In this document: piece by piece, positions 46,115 to 53,835 of the stretch | Numbering within the stretch: the first letter of the stretch is position 1 | How the letters are laid out: every line of letters begins with the position of its first letter | Assembly: GCF_904846055.1 (NCBI RefSeq) | Contig: NZ_CAJGYV010000001.1 | Location: forward strand, 2,108,001 to 2,172,000 | Direction of reading: 5' to 3' | DNA from: Psychrobacter ciconiae | Lineage (GTDB): Bacteria > Pseudomonadota > Gammaproteobacteria > Pseudomonadales > Moraxellaceae | DNA length: 64,000 nt | Position numbers and translations under genes: made by a program | The notes under the pieces: model-generated | What the model was told of the DNA's origin: nothing | Database searches by the model: none | What the model saw: only the letters and a program-made list of their open reading frames with translations

Positions 46115-47734
46115 TTAAGGCGCTTGATAAAGTACTGGCAAATGAATGTCAGCCGCTGCTAAATACCGGTTAAAGTCAAGCGGCGTACCACAGCTTTGCA
46201 TCAATGCCGCTAAGCCTTGAACGTAATCGTTTGCTGCTTGCGCTTGCTCCGTTCGCGCTTTGAGATATTGCGTTTGCGCTTGAACGACATCAACGGTGGT
46301 ATTCACGCCTTCCTCAAGTCCAAGCCTACGCAGTCGCAAAACTTCGGCTGCCAAATCGACATGGCTTTGCAAACTTTGGTAGCGTGATTGGGCGTTATTG
46401 ACGTCGTGCCAGTTTTTTTCAACAAGTAATAATAAATTGTCGCTGACTTCAATGGCACTCAAGTCTGCTTGGCGGATTTTGGCGCTGCTTGAGGCGCTTA
46501 ATGCTGATTTATCAAGCCCGCCCCAAAGCTTCCAACTTGCCGAAACGCCGGCAAGCCAACTGGGCTTTTCTTCAATTTGGCTGTAGCCGTACATTAAGAC
46601 CGTGGGCTTTAATCCCGTATCTGATAATGCGTGCAGCTGCTCAGCTTGGGCGCGTTTGGCGGCGACTTTTTGTAGGGCAGGGTGGTTTTTGAGAGCCAAA
46701 TCTTGAAAATAACCGACATCGGCAAGCGGCTTACTGGATACAAATAGCGGCGTGGTGGGTTTGATTCGGTACTCGGTTCGCAAAAGCCGTTGCAGCGCCA
46801 TCATGGCAAGCCTTGCATCATTATCGGCATTGTTTGACGCGCTTTTGGCATCGGCAAGCGCAGACTGAGCTTCTAAACGCTCCACACGAGAAATAAAGCC
46901 CTCTTCAAACAGTCGTTTTGCTAAATGGTCGGTTTGCTGCAAGGTTTGGTAAGCGTCATCACGCAAGTAAGCGGCAATAATGGCAAGCTGAGCCTTAAAA
47001 TAGCGCTCAACCAAGGTGGCATATAAGTCATTTTTATCCAAAATATCATCAGCAAGCGCTTCTGTCGAGCGCGCCTCACTCAGTGCCACCGCCGCATCGG
47101 TGCGACCTGCGGTATAAACCGGCCACGCCACACCAAGCCCTGCGGACGTTTTTGTTCCTGAGCGCTTAAACTCATAGGTATCGGGGATTTTATCGCCAAC
47201 CAAATCACCAAAATTGGGCAAGTTTGGTATCTCAACCATCGGTGGAATCAAATCAAGCGCGCCATTTTGAGCTTGATTGATGCCGTTTGCCACGCCATTT
47301 TTTAACGTTGATAAATCAATATCTTCTTGCAGCTGATAAGCGTTGGCGGAGGCTTGGGCAAATACAAAGGGCTTATCAAGGGTCTTTAAGGCGTCAGATT
47401 GAAACTGACTTGCGGCGATGTTTGCTTGATTTGCAGCAAGTTTTGGGGAGACTTGCAGTAGCATTTGCTGTGCTTGCTCAAGACTTAAAAAACTTGGCAC
47501 AGTAACCGGATAGCTGCCATTTACCGTAAGATGGGTTGCAGGGTCGATCATCGTTGTTAGGGCGGTGGGAGTCGGTATCGGTGTAATCGCCGGATTAGGT
47601 TCGATAGCATTAACTATGGGGGTGGCGGCATCATTGGGTAGATTATCCAAATCTGCCGTCGCCGCTTGCGCTTGAAAAACCATGACGAGCGCTGCAAAAA
47701 GCACCGGATATTGTAATGACCAACCACGATTCAT
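46115..47734 (-). CDS. TolC-family outer-membrane efflux channel
   Basis: A 539-residue outer-membrane factor. A signal peptide (MNRGWSLQYPVLFAALVMVF, then QAQAATA) precedes a Pro/Thr/Ile-rich segment of about 50 residues. Two TolC repeats follow with long alpha-helical barrels (FLSLEQAQQMLLQVSPKLAA, EARSTEALADDILDKNDLY, ARTEQAQAANDYVQGLAALM). It is the first gene of a four-gene operon, with 48 bp to the HlyD-type gene. With that adaptor and the two permeases it should form a tripartite exporter. The substrate cannot be read from sequence. Confidence 0.92.
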   Translation of the reverse strand: MNRGWSLQYPVLFAALVMVFQAQAATADLDNLPNDAATPIVNAIEPNPAITPIPTPTALTTMIDPATHLTVNGSYPVTVPSFLSLEQAQQMLLQVSPKLAANQANIAASQFQSDALKTLDKPFVFAQASANAYQLQEDIDLSTLKNGVANGINQAQNGALDLIPPMVEIPNLPNFGDLVGDKIPDTYEFKRSGTKTSAGLGVAWPVYTAGRTDAAVALSEARSTEALADDILDKNDLYATLVERYFKAQLAIIAAYLRDDAYQTLQQTDHLAKRLFEEGFISRVERLEAQSALADAKSASNNADNDARLAMMALQRLLRTEYRIKPTTPLFVSSKPLADVGYFQDLALKNHPALQKVAAKRAQAEQLHALSDTGLKPTVLMYGYSQIEEKPSWLAGVSASWKLWGGLDKSALSASSSAKIRQADLSAIEVSDNLLLLVEKNWHDVNNAQSRYQSLQSHVDLAAEVLRLRRLGLEEGVNTTVDVVQAQTQYLKARTEQAQAANDYVQGLAALMQSCGTPLDFNRYLAAADIHLPVLYQAP

Positions 47735-47994
47735 AATTATTGCCCCAAAATGATAAAAAGCTGCCGCATCTTGCCGATGACATCATCTCATACTTACTAC
47801 CGCTCAATCCGCGCTATACTCTAAAACTCCAATCATGACGGGTCAATGCTCAGTATCTTACCATTTTACCTTGTAAAAAAAATTAGCCTGTGATATGCAA
47901 GGAAGATAAATTTTTAATCTAAAGTTTAAAACGTTATTGAAAACGGTTAAAAACTGCTTTTATAAAAGTAAAAAGAAAATAATAAGGAGCCAAA

Positions 47995-49590
47995 ATGGCG
48001 GGATATATTTTAGCGCTTGACCAAGGCACGACCTCAAGCCGAGCCATATTGTACGATGACCATGCTCGCGCCATCAACATCGCCCAAAAACCGACCACGC
48101 TCAAAACCCCAAAAGCAGGCTTCGTTGAGCAAGACGCCATGCAAATTTGGCAATCCCAAATCAGCTGCGCTCACGATGTTATCAACCAATCAGGACTTCT
48201 TGCCACCGATGTTAGTGCCATTGCCATCACCAATCAGCGCGAATCGATTGTGGTTTGGGATAAAACGACCGGAAAGCCGTTAGCGCCTGCCATCATTTGG
48301 CAAGATCGAAGAACGGCTAAACTTTGTAAAGAATTAAGCCAAACTTCAAAAAACAGCACAAAAGGCACTATCGATGCCCACGACATTCAGCAAAAAACTG
48401 GGCTTCGGATTGATGCTTATTTTAGCGCCACCAAAATCGCTTGGCTGTTAAACCACGTTCCGGCAGTTCAGTCGCGGTTGACAAGCGGTCAGCTTGCTGT
48501 CGGGACGATTGACAGTTGGCTGATTTTTAATTTGACCGGCGGCGAGCACGTCATCGATGTGACCAATGCTTGCCGAACGCTGTTATTTGACATTCATAAG
48601 CTTCAATGGTCGGACGAGCTTTGTGATTATTTTGGCATTCCCAAAGCTATTTTGCCAAAAGTGCTGCCATCAGATGCGCTATTCGGCAACACCAAAGTCG
48701 GACTCTTTGCCAAGCCCATTCCTATTCACGCTGTTTTAGGCGACCAGCAAGCCGCGCTTTTTGGTCAAAACTGTTTTGAGGCGGGAATGGCAAAAAACAC
48801 CTATGGCACGGGCTGTTTTATGCTGATGAATATTGGCGATACGCCCAAGGTCAGCGAACATGACTTGCTAACCACCATTGCTTGGCAGCGAAAATCGGTA
48901 AGCGATAAATTAGACGCACGCCCGCTTGGGATGCTTGTTGAATCCGGAAAAAGGATATTAAATTCCGCGCAAAATAAACCCAATCGCCAAGTAAGCTACG
49001 CCTTAGAGGGCAGCGTATTTATGGCAGGGGCAATCGTTCAATGGCTTCGTGACAACCTTGGCATTATCAAGCAAAGCTGTGATATCGAAAGCTTAGCGCG
49101 ACAAGTAAAAAGCAGCGAAGATGTGGTGCTACTTCCTGCCTTTACCGGTCTTGGCGCCCCTTATTGGCGCTCGGATGTTAGCGCTGCAATCCTTGGAATG
49201 ACGCGCGGCACGACCAAAGCCCACATTGCTCGGGCTGCCCTTGAAGCCATTGCTTATCAGACTTATGACGTATTGATTGCCATGCAAAAAGACAGCCCGC
49301 AGCCCTTAACCGAACTTCGCGTTGATGGTGGTGCGGCAAATAATGATTTGCTCATGCAGTTTCAAGCCGATTTGCTTGGCGTTCCGGTATTGCGCCCAAA
49401 AGATACCGAAGTCACTGCCAAGGGCGCGGCGCTACTGGCAGGGCTTAGCATCAAGCTTTATGATAATGGCACTTTGCAGCACTCTTGGCAAGAAGACCGC
49501 GTTTTTGAACCTATGATGAGCCGTGATGAGCGCAACCACTGCTTGCAAAAATGGCAGACCACCTTACAGCGCGCTTTAATGCCACTTTGA
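47995..49590 (+). CDS. glpK: Glycerol kinase
   Basis: A 531-residue FGGY kinase making glycerol 3-phosphate. YILALDQGTTSSRAILYDDH, the substrate-binding ITNQRESIVVWDKTTGKPL, KNTYGTGCFMLMNIGD and the C-terminal RVDGGAANNDLLMQFQADLL are typical. AAGGAGCCAAA precedes the ATG. The last three bases (TGA, 49588-49590) belong to the right tip of an inserted TnpB element. Removing that element would read CTA TAA instead of CTT TGA, so the protein end (MPL) is unchanged. Its terminator is now beyond the insertion, at 50844-50868. Confidence 0.96.
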   Translation: MAGYILALDQGTTSSRAILYDDHARAINIAQKPTTLKTPKAGFVEQDAMQIWQSQISCAHDVINQSGLLATDVSAIAITNQRESIVVWDKTTGKPLAPAIIWQDRRTAKLCKELSQTSKNSTKGTIDAHDIQQKTGLRIDAYFSATKIAWLLNHVPAVQSRLTSGQLAVGTIDSWLIFNLTGGEHVIDVTNACRTLLFDIHKLQWSDELCDYFGIPKAILPKVLPSDALFGNTKVGLFAKPIPIHAVLGDQQAALFGQNCFEAGMAKNTYGTGCFMLMNIGDTPKVSEHDLLTTIAWQRKSVSDKLDARPLGMLVESGKRILNSAQNKPNRQVSYALEGSVFMAGAIVQWLRDNLGIIKQSCDIESLARQVKSSEDVVLLPAFTGLGAPYWRSDVSAAILGMTRGTTKAHIARAALEAIAYQTYDVLIAMQKDSPQPLTELRVDGGAANNDLLMQFQADLLGVPVLRPKDTEVTAKGAALLAGLSIKLYDNGTLQHSWQEDRVFEPMMSRDERNHCLQKWQTTLQRALMPL

Positions 49591-49790
49591 CTTCCTCCCC
49601 TCACTTTAGTGAGGGGATTCCTGCTCCCAGACGGTCAAGCCCGACCGCAAGAATGTTCTTTGCCGCATTGATATCACGGTCATGAGTGACACCACACTCA
49701 CAAGTCCATTCTCTTATTCGCAAACCTGTTCTACCTTTCGGGCTGTTTTGGCGTGAGCCGCAACACGAACAAGTTTGGGTAGTGTAGCTT
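49587..49790 (-). ncRNA. Probable omega RNA (reRNA) at the TnpB element right end
   Basis: TnpB guide RNAs overlap the 3' end of tnpB and run through the right end, with the guide taken from flanking DNA. Here the tnpB stop, the GC-rich hairpin (CCCCTCACT/AGTGAGGGG) and the GAGGAAGTCAA tip fit that layout. The predicted guide starts AGTGGCATTAAAGCG, the antisense of the glpK 3' end. The 5' limit is arbitrary. Confidence 0.55.
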
Positions 49791-50716
49791 TCATTCACAA
49801 TCTCAAAACGGCAACCTGCATGCTTGCATTTATAATCCAATTGCCGTTTCAGTTCAAACCAACCTGCATCGTAAGTCGATTTGGCAAGATTAGTTTTTTT
49901 GGAAGTGAATGATTTTGATTTGATATCACCGACCACAATCAAGGCATTATTACGCACAAGCTTGGTGGTGAATTTATGAATGATGTCTTTACGGGTATTT
50001 TTAATCTTGGCGTGAATGACTTGGGCGCGCTGTTTGTTTTTAGCTCGCCCCGCCGTTGCCAGTTTTTTAGCCCATTTTTGGGTTTGTTTGGTGGTTAGAA
50101 CATCACCATTTGAGGTAGTGGCAGCTTCTTTGAGTCCTAAATCAATGCCGATTTGACCTTTACCGCTTTGAACTTTGGCGTCAGTTTGGGCTTTGGTGTT
50201 AACGGTGATACAAGCGTACCATCTACCTCTTGCATCTTGAACCAATTCAAGGGTGTTTAGGTCATACAATGCTAAATTGTAGCTGTCAAACAACTCAATG
50301 ATTAGCTTTTGACCTTTGGCTAAGCTCAATTGAAGGGTTGATTTCAGTGCCTTTTTACCGCTTTGGCGTGTGGCTAAGTGTTTGATGGCACTCTTTTTAA
50401 ACGGTATCCAACCTAAGCTTTTTGTTTTAGCTTTGGGTTTATTGGTTCGCCATCTTAACTTGGCTTTTTTAAACTGCTTTCGGCTTTTGGCATGGGTTTC
50501 ACTAATGGCTTGGATGGTTTGTGAATGCAATCCTAAAAACTCGCCGTTACCTTTGGTGTATTCGGCTAAATCGTAAGCACTAAAAAATTTGCCAGTTCGT
50601 TGTAAATGCTTAAAACTCAACTCATTGACATAATTCCAAACAAAGTTAACACTGCTACTTAATTGATTAAGCTGCTTGGCATGTTTGTCTTTAAGTCGAA
50701 GTTTGAGTGTTTTCAT
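49601..50716 (-). CDS. tnpB: RNA-guided endonuclease TnpB (IS605 OrfB family)
   Basis: A 371-residue TnpB. The N-terminal domain (LRLKDKHAKQLNQLSSSVNF) precedes the RuvC-I motif GQIGIDLGLKEAATTSNGDV with its Asp. The RuvC-II region reads NALIVVGDIKSKSFTSKKTN, where Gly replaces the usual Glu position. A zinc ribbon follows (QTCSCCGS and WTCECG), then Ruv[20 protein letters not shown] with Asp. Related nucleases cut DNA next to a target-adjacent motif, here predicted to be TTTAT. The start codon ATG 50716 has no ribosome site. The reading frame is intact. Confidence 0.9.
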   Translation of the reverse strand: MKTLKLRLKDKHAKQLNQLSSSVNFVWNYVNELSFKHLQRTGKFFSAYDLAEYTKGNGEFLGLHSQTIQAISETHAKSRKQFKKAKLRWRTNKPKAKTKSLGWIPFKKSAIKHLATRQSGKKALKSTLQLSLAKGQKLIIELFDSYNLALYDLNTLELVQDARGRWYACITVNTKAQTDAKVQSGKGQIGIDLGLKEAATTSNGDVLTTKQTQKWAKKLATAGRAKNKQRAQVIHAKIKNTRKDIIHKFTTKLVRNNALIVVGDIKSKSFTSKKTNLAKSTYDAGWFELKRQLDYKCKHAGCRFEIVNESYTTQTCSCCGSRQNSPKGRTGLRIREWTCECGVTHDRDINAAKNILAVGLDRLGAGIPSLK

Positions 50717-50843
50717 GGTTTTAGTTTGCTTGGTTTAATGAGTTTTAGCAAGCCTCAGACAATTCTAAGCGTCAGCGGTTATCGCCTGATATCCATGTCC
50801 TGAGCAGCATGGTTTTACGGCGACTTGGGATAAAAAATAAAAT

Positions 50844-50868
50844 AAAACCCTATTAAATTTAGGGTTTT
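50844..50868 (+). terminator. Original glpK terminator, displaced by the TnpB element
   Basis: AAAACCCTA and TAGGGTTTT pair around TTAAATT with an upstream A-run and downstream TTTTCT. Without the insertion it would lie about 14 bp after the glpK stop. Confidence 0.8.
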
Positions 50869-51078
50869 CTAAAATACTCATTTAAAAGATTTATCGCTAC
50901 AAATAATAACTTAATTTAGCCTTGCAGAAGACATAACTTACATAATAAAAGTAGCTATTGCTAAAAGGCTTTTTTATACTTTAAAAGGTAAGATCATTTA
51001 GCAAGTAAAATAAATCAACAATGACAACAATGAAAAAGATTGATGATTTAATATTAATAATTTAATAAGGATAAAATA

Positions 51079-51591
51079 ATGAGTAATTATGATGGTATTG
51101 ACCGTGATGAAGTGAAAGCGATGTCGCAGGAGTCGCGTCGCGACTTAAACGCTGATGTTATTACCGGCGAGCCGGGATCACACCCGATAGGAACGGGGAT
51201 TGGCGGTGTTGGGGGCGCTGCAGCAGGGGCGGCGATAGGCTCGGTAGCCGGACCTTTAGGAACGCTGATTGGCGGCGCTATTGGCGCAATCGTTGGTGGT
51301 GGTGCAGGTCACGCGGCGGCTGAAGCCATTGACCCTACACGCGAGGAAGCCTACTGGCGCGCAGAGTATGCCAATGCTGATTACTATAAAGCTGATTATG
51401 AGTTCGACCGCGATTTACACCCAGCCTACGCGGTTGGCTATGCCAATCGAGCTCGATATCCGGTAGGCGCGCGCTTTGAAGATCATGAAACAGACTTGCG
51501 CCGCTCTTGGGATGAGGTAAAAGGAGACTCGCGATTGGCTTGGGAAGATGCAAGACTTGCCTCTCGTGACGCTTGGAATCGTGTAAGTTGA
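51079..51591 (+). CDS. Glycine-zipper protein of unknown function
   Basis: A 170-residue protein. Residues about 36-80 form a glycine-zipper stretch (IGTGIGGVGGAAAGAAIGSV, IGGAIGAIVGGGAGHAAAEA) that could make two membrane hairpin helices. The remainder is charged and aromatic, with repeated Tyr/Arg/Asp (WRAEYANADYYKADYEF) and a Trp-rich C-terminus (LRRSWDEVKGDSRLAWEDAR). No signal peptide is seen. AAGGATAAAATA precedes the ATG. A terminator follows, so it is monocistronic. Similar Gly-zipper proteins are often stress-induced, but that is not shown here. Confidence 0.8.
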   Translation: MSNYDGIDRDEVKAMSQESRRDLNADVITGEPGSHPIGTGIGGVGGAAAGAAIGSVAGPLGTLIGGAIGAIVGGGAGHAAAEAIDPTREEAYWRAEYANADYYKADYEFDRDLHPAYAVGYANRARYPVGARFEDHETDLRRSWDEVKGDSRLAWEDARLASRDAWNRVS

Positions 51592-51689
51592 TTGAAACCA
51601 TGAATAATTTATGGTTCTACAAAGTTTAATTATTCTAATACTGCATATTGATATAAAGTATTATAATATAATTCATTTTATGTTATATT

Positions 51690-51722
51690 AAAGCTTTCAG
51701 AGATAACTTTGAAAGCTTTTTT
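51690..51722 (+). terminator. Terminator of the glycine-zipper gene
   Basis: AAAGCTTTC and GAAAGCTTTTTT pair around AGAGATAACTTT, ending in a T-run. Confidence 0.88.
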
Positions 51723-51848
51723 ATTGTTTAAAATATTAAATCGGTTGTTGGAAATTTCATTGAGCCTAATAAAAGAGTTAAATTAATAAGATCAAAACTC
51801 TGCTTATTGTTTAAACTATAATTAGTTCCAATAGCCGTTTAACTATAG

Positions 51849-52409
51849 TCAGTTCACTTTAAAAGAGTTATGGTTTGGATGAATATCATAAAACAGTTTT
51901 GATAAGTCATTTTCTATCCAACCTTGTCTTAAGAATTTTACCTGAGCCCATTTATTCTCGATAGGGTTTAGGTCAGGACTGTAAGGTGGTAGCCATAAGA
52001 TGCGATGACCATGACGGTTAAGCAGTTTGGCAATGCGACGGTTTTTATGAAAGGATGCGTTGTCCATCACAATCACGCATTTGGTCTTAAGGCTTGGAAT
52101 CAGTTTGTACTTGCACCAATCATAAATCACTCGCCAATTGACGTTCTTTTCAATGAATTCTAGCGCAAACAAGACCTTTTGGTATAACGCTCCAATGACG
52201 TTGGTTCGTTTTTTACCTTGCCAGTTGTAGCTATCGATACAAGGTTTACCTATTGGTGCATAACCGTATGGTCTTATCGTTTCATGCTCAAAGCCACTTT
52301 CGTCCATATAGATGATGGGAAAGCCTTGTTGTTTGAAGTAGTGGAGCTTAGCGTTAAACTCAGCTCTTTTTATCGGGCAAGCGTTTGGGTGTTCTAAGGT
52401 CTTTTTTTT
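51849..52409 (-). CDS. IS630 transposase catalytic part (orfB)
   Basis: About 187 codons open from the A9 run onward; the first ATG is at 52307. The DDE domain shows Asp in IIYMDESGFEHE, Asp in VIVMDNASFHKNRRIA and Glu in PPYSPDLNPIENKWAQVK, the IS630/Tc1 pattern. The frame joins orfA at AAAAAAAAAG (52410-52401) if one A is lost, giving K-K-K-TLEHPNACPIKRAEFNAK. It may be made by slippage or be a degraded frame. Confidence 0.85.
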   Translation of the reverse strand, partial: KKKTLEHPNACPIKRAEFNAKLHYFKQQGFPIIYMDESGFEHETIRPYGYAPIGKPCIDSYNWQGKKRTNVIGALYQKVLFALEFIEKNVNWRVIYDWCKYKLIPSLKTKCVIVMDNASFHKNRRIAKLLNRHGHRILWLPPYSPDLNPIENKWAQVKFLRQGWIENDLSKLFYDIHPNHNSFKVN

Positions 52410-52698
52410 TGCTGATTCCCAAGCGCTTTAACGCCTCACAAATCCCTGAGGCACTGCAGTTCAAGCGCGTAGCACGTTCGTAATGATAGCTGTCGGGATA
52501 GTCTTCAACGTCTTTACGCAATGCCTCATCAGTTATCTTTCGTGCCGTGACATTGCGAGTAGTTTTGCTGTGAAGCCGCTTCTTCCACTTTTGAATGGTG
52601 GTCGGGCTGATGTCATAAAATACGGCAGCTTCAGCAAAGGTCATGCCGTTAGCTAAGCTTTTAAGCACTTGTTTGCGAAAATCTAAGGAATAGGTCAT
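52360..52698 (-). CDS. IS630 transposase helix-turn-helix part (orfA)
   Basis: A 112-residue protein that binds the IS ends. MTYSLDFRKQVLKSLANGMT, FAEAAVFYDISPTTIQKWKKR and the second HTH (LNCSASGICEALKRLGISKK) are typical of IS630 OrfA. The frame ends soon after the A9 run (GISKKKDLRTPKRLPDKKS). The overlap with orfB at A9 is the classic site of transcriptional slippage or frameshifting in this family. Confidence 0.88.
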   Translation of the reverse strand: MTYSLDFRKQVLKSLANGMTFAEAAVFYDISPTTIQKWKKRLHSKTTRNVTARKITDEALRKDVEDYPDSYHYERATRLNCSASGICEALKRLGISKKKDLRTPKRLPDKKS

Positions 52699-52785
52699 GA
52701 TGAATTGAGGGGTCAGTTAAGATATTTTATTTTATAACATTTTTAGGTCGATTTGGCTATATCATTATAATAAAAAAGGTGAGTC

Positions 52786-53835
52786 ATGAGCGCAAACTTC
52801 AAACCGCACGGGTCAGCACAGTCAAATCGAATGTTTACCATTGCCACTGCAAATCTATTAAACTTTGCCAATCCCAACCGCACGTTTTATGAAAACACAC
52901 CGCCCTATGACGCTCAGACATTTCAAAAAAAACTCTCAGGACTGACCGCGCTATTGACGCCGGTTCATGCCGATATTTTAGCCGTCCAAGAGGTTTGGGA
53001 TGAATCGGCTTTAAAAGCGTTGGGGGAGAGTTTAGGCTTTCAACCTGATCAGGTAAACGCGCCACTTGCGAGCAATGACGCCAACAGTTTGCATACTAAA
53101 GGTCTTGGCGCTCAACAAACGCCAGCGGTGGGGATGTTATCTCGATTTCCTGTTTTAGATCAAATGCTGCTCACTGAGGTGATGCCAAAAGCGATTATTG
53201 ATGTTCCTGATGTTGGACTTCATGAGACGTTTATCAGGCCGCCGCTATTGTCACGGTTGGATGTTTTTGGGCTGCCTACTACCGTGATTACCGCGCATTT
53301 AAAAAGTAAGCGCGCTTATTTTTTACGGAATGAAAATGGCGAGTTACTTGAGGACATGCATGACCCAAATATTCGTGTTCGGGCAAAACTGCGCAGCCTT
53401 TGTATGCGAGCTGCGGAAGCGGCTTCTATTCGAATGCTGATTGTCAAACATCTGTTTCAAACCCGCGAGCCGTTAATCCTGCTTGGCGATATGAATGATG
53501 TGACCAACAGTGTCACCACGCAGTTGATGAGTGAAACAAATGAAGTCAACTACGATAAAAGCATGCGTGATACCGCCTTGTTTGATGCCGCTTTGGTTCA
53601 AACGCGGGTCAACGCCATGAAAGAAGTGGCTTACTCACATATTTATCAAGGCGCTCCTGAAGTGATTGATCAGCTTTTGGTCTCAGAAGAGTTTTTGAGC
53701 AGCAGCAAATTTGCTAAGGGTTATGTTGAGCAAGTGGATTATTTTAATGATCATTTAAAGTGGGATTTTGCCGACAGGGTAACGGATCATGGTATCATAC
53801 GCGCTAAGATAAGGCTTTATCCCAAGTCGCCGTAA
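52786..53835 (+). CDS. Endonuclease/exonuclease/phosphatase family protein, C-terminus altered by an insertion
   Basis: A 349-residue metal-dependent hydrolase of the EEP superfamily (DNase I-like fold). The motifs are TIATANLLNFANPN, DILAVQEVWDES (metal-binding Glu), LSRLDVFGLPTTVITAHLKS, PLILLGDMNDVTNS and VTDHGIIRAKI (catalytic Asp-His). No signal peptide is present. The substrate is unknown; relatives act on DNA, phosphoinositides or sphingomyelin. AAAAAGGTGAGTC precedes the ATG. The last codons (PKSP and stop) come from the left end of the short TnpB-type element; without it the end would read YIMS and stop. Confidence 0.9.
   Translation: MSANFKPHGSAQSNRMFTIATANLLNFANPNRTFYENTPPYDAQTFQKKLSGLTALLTPVHADILAVQEVWDESALKALGESLGFQPDQVNAPLASNDANSLHTKGLGAQQTPAVGMLSRFPVLDQMLLTEVMPKAIIDVPDVGLHETFIRPPLLSRLDVFGLPTTVITAHLKSKRAYFLRNENGELLEDMHDPNIRVRAKLRSLCMRAAEAASIRMLIVKHLFQTREPLILLGDMNDVTNSVTTQLMSETNEVNYDKSMRDTALFDAALVQTRVNAMKEVAYSHIYQGAPEVIDQLLVSEEFLSSSKFAKGYVEQVDYFNDHLKWDFADRVTDHGIIRAKIRLYPKSP

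Larger units (their letters stand above)
49587..50829 (-). mobile_element. TnpB-only element of the IS200/IS605 superfamily (IS1341-like), 1243 bp
   Basis: Ends were set by comparison with the short copy at 53821-54076. Both are preceded by TTTAT, begin CCCAAGTCGCCGTAAAACCA, and end in a CCCCTC...GAGGGG hairpin followed by GAGGAAGTCAA. The left end carries a CCATG/CATGG hairpin. The sequence lacks inverted repeats and target duplication, as expected for this superfamily. No TnpA (Y1 transposase) is encoded, so mobility would need help in trans. It lies between the glpK stop and its terminator. Confidence 0.88.
51849..52698 (-). mobile_element. IS630-family insertion sequence (ends not resolved)
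   Basis: Two overlapping transposase frames, orfA and orfB, fill this span. I could not settle the terminal inverted repeats or the flanking TA: AACTATA(A/G)T(T/C)AGTTC repeats near 51814-51863 mark the left side, but no convincing partner is found at the right (52699-52775). Confidence 0.8.

Noticed and set aside
51780..52775. Terminal inverted repeats of the IS630 element
   Set aside because: GTCAGTT appears at both sides but in direct, not inverted, orientation; no reliable pair of ends could be set.
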